A stretch of DNA of 64,000 bases from Anodontia alba. Its lineage: Eukaryota; Mollusca; Bivalvia; Lucinida; Lucinidae. Location of the stretch: contig OZ024828.1 in assembly GCA_964016985.1 (NCBI GenBank), forward strand, positions 88,094,399 through 88,158,398, given 5' to 3'. The number at the start of each line of letters is the position of its first letter. The stretch's first letter is position 1. The notes under the pieces were generated by a model. That model was not told the DNA's origin. It was given only the letters and a program-made list of their open reading frames with translations, and ran no database searches. The position numbers were made by a program, and so were the translations under genes. This document shows, piece by piece, positions 57,020-64,000 of the stretch.

Positions 57020-57059
57020 ACTACGCATATATACATAGCTTTGAACAAACACTACCAGA

Positions 57060-57205
57060 GAAATTATTAAGGAGGAGTATTTGATGATAATTCTTGGATA
57101 GTTTTTCTTATTTTTCAAACAAAAAAAAAAAATAAAAAACAAAAAACATGTTGTGGTACTTGAAGCACATCCCTAAGGGACTTCTAACCAGTGCCCACAA
57201 ATAAT
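57060..57205. mobile_element. Degraded family G hairpin in the 3' UTR/flank
   Basis: AACATGTTGTGGTACTTGAA, GCACATCCCTAAGGGACTTC, AGTGCCCACAAATAATG; preceded by A-rich sequence with AATAAA at 57131. Confidence 0.6.
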
Positions 57206-57206
57206 G

Positions 57207-57517
57207 AACACTACAACCTCTATATAACAATTGCTGATGTCCAAAGCAAAAACTATGTTAGCTAAACTGCCATGTTGTTTCCAAACAAAAATATATAGAT
57301 TATATAGAAAAATGACCATAAATGGTTATTTTTCTATATAATCGATACCAAACAAACATGTATAGATTATATAGAAAAAATACTGTATTAAAATGGTAAT
57401 GTTTCTGTATAATCGATACGTTGTTGTTTAGATAACAATACTCTGGGACCATCTTTAAACTCTCTTATAATGAGCCATCTTAATGTGAATGGTCTTATAA
57501 GGAGGCTCCAGTATATG
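57207..57517 (+). mobile_element. Family J element with duplicated core
   Basis: ACTACAACCTCTATATAACA to ATAAGGAGGCTCCAGTAT; the AATGACC...GGTTATTTTTC core and ATAATCGATACCAAACAAAC segment are repeated once. Confidence 0.75.
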
Positions 57518-57619
57518 TTTTATAGAAAATAGAGAAATTATCTTAGAATTATCAAGAAATACTGCTCCTTAGCAAGTCTTCTGACGTCATTAATTTAGTT
57601 GCTTTTATATTGTAATCAA

Positions 57620-57968
57620 TACAGTCAACCCTCTTTATACCGACACTTGATACAACGACAAAATTTGTGATAATGACAATTTGAATGTCACGAAACCTTC
57701 ACTCAAAAAGTGACGGTTAATGAGAAATTATGCAGAAACATTGCATAAAATCTTCAAACAACATATGTTTTGGATATTTGTTAGAATTGCCTCAGAGAGG
57801 CAATTCTAACAAATATCCAAAACATATGTTCTATGAGGAAGTAAGAATAAAACAAGGCCTTTTCATACATATCATTCTGTCCATGAAGGATTCTTTACAA
57901 CAACAAATTCATTATAATGACAACATTTTTTGAAACAAATGCTGTCATTGTAACGAGGGTTCACTGTA
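57620..57968 (+). mobile_element. Family I TA-bounded MITE, copy 2, intact core
   Basis: TACAGTCAACCCTCTTTATA and AACGAGGGTTCACTGTA ends. Core ATGTTTTGGATATTTGTTAG, AATTGCCTCAGAGAGGCAAT, mirror. Copy at 11296 lacks the right core arm. Confidence 0.9.
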
Positions 57969-58239
57969 TAACAAACACTATTATAGGCAGTAACACTATG
58001 CACTAACAAAACAACAGTGATTGCTGTAGGAAATTTTGTTGCACACAAAAGCAAACACAAAAAAATAAGCAAGAATCCTTTTTATTACATTTCATGAATT
58101 ATGAATAAGAGCACTACATGAGAAGAGGTCTGTGTTGCCATATACAACCTGTTATAGCCATATCACACTCTGCATCCACACAACTTGGCCAGGGCTGTCT
58201 TGTTCACTTTTTGAACTTCAACACTCTTTGTGCTGAATC

Positions 58240-58402
58240 AAAAGATGACGAATGGAGGATATTTGTTTTTAATTTTTTCCAGAACATAGGATTAAACACT
58301 TCATGCATTGTTTCCTATTGAGACAGTTGGCTTGAAATATCAATCCTGTCTTTTTCTTGGGAAAAATAAGCAAACAATTTTATTGTTGTCTACTGGTATT
58401 TA
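58240..58402 (+). mobile_element. Family E MITE, degraded
   Basis: TTTTTTCCAGAACATAGG, CTTCATGCATTGTTTCC, AGACAGTTGGCTTGAAATAT, TTGGGAAAAATAAGC, GTTGTCTACTGG, TTAA shared with the next element. Confidence 0.65.
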
Positions 58403-58637
58403 ACCCATTTTTGCCTAGTGTCCCATAAAAGGGACAATGGCAAACTGTGTAGACCCAGATCAGATGCTGCATTCTGCAGCATCTGATCAGGATCTACACT
58501 GTTTGCATTACATCTAAGAATTTCTATAAAACATACTGATCATAAAAACTAGCCAGACACCCTCTATTTGAAAATAGACTGGTCCAAATAGTAACGGTAG
58601 AAGAGTCCACTCAGCATAAATAAGTCCAGCAGGTTAA
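58399..58637 (+). mobile_element. Family X TTAA MITE, copy 2
   Basis: TTAACCCATTTTTGCCTAGT to AGTCCAGCAGGTTAA; core CAGATCAGATGCTGCATTCT / GCAGCATCTGATCAGG, body TGAAAATAGACTGGTCC. Confidence 0.85.
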
Positions 58638-58844
58638 ATCTGATCCAGTTTGTGCAGATAACATAGACTCAGCCTCTGACTATCCCAGCATGGATGCACA
58701 GTATTATGAACTACTCTGTGTGGCTGCACAAGCTTGCCTAGGGTTTTACTGTACATGCAAAAATCTTTTCTCATGGTGAAGCTGGTTTAGATAGTTGTTA
58801 ATATATTCTCTTGTTACTCATTATTGAATTCCCCTCAACCTCTT

Positions 58845-59705
58845 CAAACATTCCATGTGTAAGAGAAATTCCAAAACTGTGAAAATATTGCCACTGGAAC
58901 TGGCTTCTTCTCTGACAAACATTCCATGTGTAAGTGAAATTCTAAAATTGTGAAAATACATGTACTGCCATTTGAGCCACCTTCTATTCTTACAGACATT
59001 CCAATTGCAATAGAAATTCCAAAATTTTGAAAATACATATGCAGCCACTGAGCCACCTTCTACTCTCAGACATTCCATGTTTAATAAAAACTCCAAAATT
59101 GTGAAAGTACATGTACTGCCACTGGAACTGGTTTCTACTCTGACAGACATTCCATGTGTAAGAGCAATTCTAAAATTGTGAAAATACATGTACTGCTTCT
59201 GGAGCCAGCTTCTACTCTGACAGACATTCCATGTGTAAGAGAAATTCTAAAATTGTGAAAATACATGTACTGCTTCTGGAGCCAGCTTCTACTCTGACAG
59301 ACATTCCATGCATAAGAGCAATTCTAAAATTGTGAAAATACATGTACTGCTTCTGGAGCCAGCTTCTACTCTGACAGACATTCCATGTGTAAGAGAAATT
59401 CTAAAATTGTGAAAATACATGTACTGCTTCTGGAGCCAGCTTCTACTCTGACAGACATTCCATGCATAAGAGCAATTCTAAAATTGTGAAAATACATGTA
59501 CTGCTTCTGGAGCCAGCTTCTACTCTGACAGACATTCCATGTGTAAGAGAAATTCTAAAATTGTGAAAATACATGTACTGCTTCTGGAGCCAGCGTCTGT
59601 CCTGACAGACAGTCCAGGTGTAACAGAAATTCCAAAATGGACTTTCCATGTGTAAATAGAAATTCTAAAATCATGAAAATAGTGCCACTGGAGCTGGCCT
59701 GTAAA
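58845..59705. repeat. 77-bp satellite, about 11-12 units
   Basis: Unit: GACATTCCATGTGTAAGAGA, AATTCTAAAATTGTGAAAAT, ACATGTACTGCTTCTGGAGC, CAGCTTCTACTCTGACA. Central units alternate GTGTAAGAGAAATT and GCATAAGAGCAATT, so the array evolves as a dimer of about 155 bp; the edge units are more diverged. Confidence 0.95.
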
Positions 59706-59841
59706 AGGTCCATTGACACATGGCATGGCAAATAATTTTATTTTCTCTCTATTATATACATTTCAGTCAGTGAAGGTCAATGTTACTGACAACATGAACA
59801 AAAATGTGCCTTAGTGTCTGGAGTTAGTGATTGTATTACTG

Positions 59842-60098
59842 TCTTTCTAGACTGGCTTCAGTCTCTAGTGACAAAATATTTTTTCTTATAATCTGTTCAA
59901 TAATCCACTAAAATAAAACCAAAGTAATATCATGACTATAAAGGCTGGTCACTAGTGACCAGCCTTTATAGTCATGATATATTTTTTTTTTTTTTTTTTT
60001 TTTGTTTTTTTTTTTTTTTTGGTTTTATTTTAGTGGATTATCAAATAGGATAATGAGAAAAATATTTAGTCACTGGAGACTGGAGCCAGTCTACTGTC
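59842..60098. mobile_element. 257-bp foldback element
   Basis: Inverted from end to end: AGACTGGCTTCAGTCTC / GAGACTGGAGCCAGTCT, then ATAATCCACTAAAATAAAAC / GTTTTATTTTAGTGGATTAT, then the perfect tip ATATCATGACTATAAAGGCT, GGTCACTAGTGACC. A T expansion (59982-60020) splits one arm. Confidence 0.92.
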
Positions 60099-60099
60099 C

Positions 60100-60530
60100 T
60101 TCATACGCAAATGAAGCCATGACATGAGGAATGTAGCTAAGGATACGTTGGACCAGTGAATACTCAGATCAGACTTTGCATCCACACAATCTGATTGGTC
60201 TTTGCTGAGCACTGTTTAGGTAGCCATGAACCCAAGGGTTCTATGTGTACAGCAAAGACTGATTGGACTGGATGCACAGTTGATAAGTATCTTTGCTGGA
60301 TGCACATGTCTGAAGATACATTATCTCCTGTTGCAGCTTTTTATTTCAAGATGTAATAATTTAGTTTTTTTTTGTTTTGCAAGATTTATGCAGTTTATCA
60401 AACATCACCATGACTTTAATGTGTCTCTTTTACCGAAAAAATACTTCATTTTAAGTCCACAAAGACTATCAGCTTTTACTGTATTGTAAAGCTGCCTTCA
60501 ACCCAGATTTTAATCTGAATGTTTTAATCA
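60100..60530. other. Unassigned 3' flank
   Basis: One degraded block ACTCAGATCAGACTTTGCAT / ACAATCTGATTGGTCTTTGC near 60161. A + strand frame of 87 codons (60226-60489) has no recognisable family; not called. Confidence 0.4.
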
Positions 60531-60533
60531 GCA

Positions 60534-60868
60534 TACAGTTGAATCTCGCTATCTCGAACTTGCTTATCTCGAATAACCGCTTATCTTGAAGTGAAAATCT
60601 GTTCCCTGCCTAAACATGAAAATCTAACAACATTGTAAAAATATTGTGGAAAAGAGGAGAAATTGCTCCTAAGGAGCAATTTCTCCTCTTTTCCACAATA
60701 TTTTCGATATATCTCTAACTTCAAGAGTCCAATTACACACATATTTGTTAAATGTGGTTAATCGAATTAGTTTTACCTCTATTCTGCAAATCTGATATGT
60801 CGAAGTATGGATATCTCGAAGTATTTTAGAGAGTCCCTTGGAATTCGAGATAACGAGAGTCGACTGTA
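60534..60868 (+). mobile_element. Family H TA-bounded MITE, copy 4
   Basis: TACAGTTGAATCTCGCTATC and GATAACGAGAGTCGACTGTA; core GAGAAATTGCTCCTAAGGAG perfect. Confidence 0.93.
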
Positions 60869-60999
60869 TTTTTGTTTCAGAGGAGCATAACTACATGTCA
60901 AAACCTGAAACAAAATTAGTAAAACTAGAACTTTGAATTTCATTTTGTTTTTTAATCACAGTGAACAGCAGTAAGATTTTTGCCCGGATCCTTCTCTGA

Positions 61000-61125
61000 T
61001 GCATTTTTTTTTTATTTTATTACATTTTTTTTTTTTTAAATTTACCTTACTTAAGGATGATTCAATGAGTTAGATTTCTTTTGTGTGCTAGTTAGATATA
61101 CAAAAAAAAAAAAAAAAAAAAAAAC
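61000..61125. repeat. Poly-T and poly-A tracts
   Basis: T-rich at 61004-61040 and about 24 A at 61101-61124. Confidence 0.9.
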
Positions 61126-61189
61126 ACTAAGAAAGCAATGAAATGATATGTAGTTCACATGTCAGGATGTTTTGGGTTTTTTTTATTTC

Positions 61190-61300
61190 ACCATAAAAAA
61201 ACATATTGTGGGTACACATCAGAAGTGCCTCCCTTAGGCACTTCTGATGAGTACCTACAACATTTATATGGAGAATTTGAGAAAATTATCTCGGAATTAT
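61190..61300. mobile_element. Family G hairpin (partial)
   Basis: AACATATTGTGGGTACACAT, AGAAGTGCCTCCCTTAGGCA, CTTCTGATGAGTACCTACAA. Confidence 0.8.
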
Positions 61301-61504
61301 TGCCACATTCTTCTCTTTAACAACTCCTCTGACACCTTCAGATCAAGGTTCATGACCTCAATATGACAAGTAATGTTGAAAGAATAAAACACCAAATCAC
61401 CTCATCAGCTTTTAGAAAGCAGTGCCACATCAGAATTATACTACAGTAACTTTAGAATAACATTGATTAGTAGTCAGTCGACTTAGTCTTTGATTACCGT
61501 ATTT

Positions 61505-61702
61505 AGCATAGGGCTAAGCACACTGAGTAAAAATTTCAGCAGACAACATTTTGAAATATTTTTCTAATTTTTTCCCAAAATAGGCATTGACCCTTCATGC
61601 AAATTGTCTTCTAAAGACACAACTTGCATGATGTGTCAAAGCCTATTTTCTGGGAAAAATAAGAAAAATATTTCAAAATGTTGTTGCTGAATTTAGATTA
61701 AC
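61505..61702 (+). mobile_element. Family E MITE
   Basis: GGGCTAAGCACACTGAGTAA, TTTCAGCAGACAACATTTTG, TTCATGCAAATTGTCTTC / GACACAACTTGCATGATG, ATTTCAAAATGTTGTTGCTG. Confidence 0.75.
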
Positions 61703-61749
61703 TCCTTACCAAACTTGTTATAAAATTTGAACAAACTCATTTTACTTCC

Positions 61750-61885
61750 AAGTCTAAAAAAAAACTTGGATAAGTGGCAAACAGTGTAGACCCTGATCAG
61801 ATGCTGCATGATGGAGCATCTGATCTGGGTATACACTGTTTGCTCAGCCCAGTCGTTCCCGGTATTTTGGATAAATACAGTAAAT
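61750..61885 (+). mobile_element. Degraded family C element
   Basis: GTGGCAAACAGTGTAGACCC, TGATCAGATGCTGCATGATG, GAGCATCTGATCTGGG, then CGGTATTTTGGATAAATACA. Confidence 0.65.
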
Positions 61886-62160
61886 CAGAAGTTTGAAGGG
61901 CATTTCAATATTCTTATGGGTTCATATGTTTCCTGTACATTCGTTATTGTTTTGGTTTCGTTGTCATGGTTCTTTTGTTCTTTCATATTACCATACTTGC
62001 CTTAAAATTTGGAAATCTATTTTTAACTAAATCTGTCTGCAGTTGATGTCAGAAGCACAGATATATTTGACAAATTTGATTTACTTGTGCACATACTTGC
62101 CAAATTATACGCAGTTTCTCCTTCATTTTTGTTGCCTATGGTAACCCTTCTGCTGCCTAT

Positions 62161-62361
62161 GGTAACTTTTAAAGTGCTAATCACAACTGCAGCAGTGGAC
62201 TTTTTTTTTTTGTATTTTTCAGAGAATAAGGCTTGACATTTCATGTGAATTGTCTGCTAGGCAGGCAATTCACATGAAATGTCAAGACTTATTTTCTATG
62301 AAAAATAATAATGAAAAAAAAAAAAAATCTGCTGCAATTTTGTTAAGACTTTAAGGGTTAA
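62161..62361 (+). mobile_element. Family D TTAA MITE
   Basis: TTTTAAAGTGCTAATCACAA to AAGACTTTAAGGGTTAA; core TTTCATGTGAATTGTCTGCT / CAATTCACATGAAATGTC. Confidence 0.85.
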
Positions 62362-62466
62362 AGGTAATCGAAATGTCAATAGTTGTCGTGGCTGTAATGT
62401 ATATTCTACATTTATCTTCTTAAGAGTTTTATTAGTGTTTTGCAAGTGCATGTTGTTTTTTTTTTT

Positions 62467-62681
62467 TAATGCTTGAGGCGCCAAGCAAAATTGCAGCAGA
62501 CAACATTCTAATTTTTCAGAATTATTTTTCAGAGAAAATAAGGCTTGGAATTTCATGTGAATTGTCTGCCAGTTAGATGATTCACATGAAATGTCAAGCC
62601 TTATTTTTTCTAAAAAATAAAACAAAAATTAAAAAAAAAAGGTCTTCTGCTGTAGTTGTGATTGGTGCTTTAAGGATTGAT
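62467..62681 (+). mobile_element. Family D MITE
   Basis: TTAATGCTTGAGGCGCCAAG to TGATTGGTGCTTTAAGGATTGA; core TTTCATGTGAATTGTCTGCC / GATTCACATGAAATGTC. Confidence 0.82.
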
Positions 62682-62842
62682 ACCTAAGTATTTGGACACT
62701 TTAATCCCTTACCACTCCCTTACCATACTTATATTAAAATCTTACCCAGCTCTGGTGACGTGTATAAAAATGTCACCTAAATGGCAAACAACATATAGGT
62801 CGGCACATTTCCACCAGGCATGTCTGCCCAAATATTTAGATG
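62682..62842 (-). mobile_element. Degraded family C relative
   Basis: ACCTAAGTATTTGGACACTT, GGCAAACAACATATAGG, GGCATGTCTGCCCAAATATT: family C ends without a paired core. Confidence 0.45.
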
Positions 62843-62849
62843 TTTTTTT

Positions 62850-63063
62850 TTAACCCTTGTCATGCTGAATAAATTAAGATGCCATGCCCATTTCTAATTG
62901 TCAGCCAATCAGATTATTTAATCCAGATTGTTGATATAAATGCACATACTGAATAACAAACCGTGTAGATCCAGATCAGTTGGCTTCTTCAGAAGCCAAC
63001 TGATCTGGATCTACACTGTTTGCAAAGGCAGGGTATATCCAGGTTCAGCAGGACAAGGGTTAA
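62850..63063 (-). mobile_element. Family A TTAA MITE, copy 18
   Basis: TTAACCCTTGTCATGCTGAA to AGCAGGACAAGGGTTAA; core AGTTGGCTTCTTCAGAAGCC; intact. Confidence 0.95.
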
Positions 63064-63233
63064 AACAAAAACAATAAATTTACAGATTCTGCATTTAGAT
63101 ATACATGTATCTGCTTTGTTTTTCTGTTTTATATTATGATATATATTTTCTTTTTAAGACAAGCTTATAATATAGATGTTTTACATTGCAATTTATGATT
63201 TTACTTTTTAATATTTACCTTTTGTGGCAAGAA

Positions 63234-63285
63234 AATAAAAAAAAAACTTGGTGAGGGTATGTGTGTTTTGTTTTGTTTGTAATAT
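63234..63285 (+). promoter_or_regulatory. Candidate poly(A) signal with GU-rich downstream element
   Basis: AATAAA at 63234-63239, followed by GTGAGGGTATGTGTG and TTTTGTTTTGTTTG. The order fits an animal cleavage/polyadenylation site. It lies 6.2 kb after the stop, so it may serve a long gelsolin 3' UTR, another transcript, or nothing. Confidence 0.3.
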
Positions 63286-63481
63286 AATCCAGGACGGTCT
63301 GTTTGTAGTCTTGTTTTTTGGCCGTTATTACAAAAGACAGAGAACTGTGCCAAGCAAGAAAGGAGGCTTTATGGAAGTGAACAGAGAAGGCACAAATACA
63401 CGGTGGATAACCATGTGATAATAAGATTTATTATGTAGCTATTAGCCTCATATAAATGAATTAAAATTGATATAATCAAAG

Positions 63482-63788
63482 GGTTTTGTTTGTGTTAAGC
63501 TTTTATGGCCCAGTCAACCCAATTGGGTCATGACGAGTGCAGTCAGTTTGCTAACCACACTTTTACTGGGCAGGCTTAGTCCTCTAAGGGGTTAACCAGT
63601 AATATGCACATTCTTTTGCCAGAAACTGACAACTGCCCTTCTTGAATCACAGAAAGGGGGAGAATGACTGTAGAAAATATTTCATGCTCAATCTTCAGGA
63701 AAGAATGTTGCTAACCGAGCGAGGGTCGAGCCTGCAACCTCCTGTTCACCAATCGGACGCACATCCAACTGAGCCACCAAAGCCAGCA
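63482..63788 (-). mobile_element. tRNA-derived SINE (family S), minus strand
   Basis: Reading the reverse strand: GGTGGCTCAGTTGGATG-type head (here CTGAGCCACCAAAGCC on +), B-box region near 63730, GATTCAAGAAGGGCAGTTGT body (ACAACTGCCCTTCTTGAATC on +), tail from 63540 to 63482. Near full length. Confidence 0.9.
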
Positions 63789-64000
63789 AAATCCAAGGAG
63801 AAAGCATGTACTATCAAGTAAACATGCAGATATCACTTGATATTGACATGTTTACTTGATATTGCACACTAAGACACAGAAAATGCCTTTTTTCAGAGAA
63901 AATACGAAAAATATACTTCAAAACCCTGCCAGGTAATGTTTAACTTCAGTAGGTAAAAGGTTACATATCACAGAAATGCTTGGTGGTTCAATGGATTGTT

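Noticed and set aside
58821..59189. Minus-strand 122-codon frame with repeated GMSVRVE/MECL motifs (and sister frames at 59443-59726)
   Set aside because: Direct translation of the 77-bp satellite; no homology, no start context, frame shifts from unit to unit.
60226..60489. 87-codon + strand frame as a downstream gene
   Set aside because: No homology, no splice or promoter context, AT-rich chance frame.
775..63063. Regularly recurring palindromes as a CRISPR-like array
   Set aside because: Spacing is irregular, units are transposon hairpins with their own ends, and the genome is eukaryotic.

Overview
The window is animal nuclear DNA, AT-rich and crowded with repeats. It holds essentially one protein-coding gene, on the + strand: a three-domain gelsolin/severin-type actin-binding protein in 12 exons (8462-57019). 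I joined the exons at GT-AG boundaries into one open frame of 367 codons ending at TAA 57017-57019. About 1.1 kb of coding sequence is spread over more than 48 kb. Gene type, intron size and repeat style (AGCTCACC-type repeats, tRNA-derived SINEs with a mollusc-like 3' end, many foldback MITEs) suggest a bivalve mollusc, probably a heterodont clam. The species is inference.

Layout: 1-8460 is upstream DNA made of a GA minisatellite, MITEs, a SINE and a foldback element. The exon with the ATG (8462-8495) follows a splice-acceptor-like tract, so the true first (non-coding) exon and the promoter are probably outside the window. Exons 2-9 lie between 13 and 32.5 kb, intron 9 is 15.8 kb, exons 10-12 lie at 48.2, 51.2 and 56.9 kb, and 57-64 kb is 3' UTR and/or flank with a 77-bp satellite, more MITEs and a minus-strand SINE.

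Nearly everything else is mobile-element debris. Coding remnants are weak: a deleted mariner (8726-9297), a mariner N-terminal piece (26075-26242), the 3' end of a LINE reverse-transcriptase ORF (10190-10730) and a gag-like fragment (28595-28911). The rest are short non-autonomous elements. They fall into (i) several families bounded by TTAA, as in piggyBac-type transposition (here called A, D, D', E, M, X); (ii) TA-bounded families with CAGT...CTC-like termini, as in pogo/Tigger-type Tc1-mariner elements (H, I, J, U, W); (iii) other TIR families (B, C, F, G, L, O, T); and (iv) tRNA-derived SINEs (S, P). Family letters are mine. Many copies are nested, which gives relative ages.

The most unusual pattern is that a few hairpin cores (for example one containing CAGATCAG, one with ACTCATTAGAA) sit at the centre of families whose ends are unrelated. 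The two arms of each hairpin stay matched although the sequence of the arms differs between copies. I see no CRISPR array, rRNA, genuine tRNA gene or bacterial-type operon.
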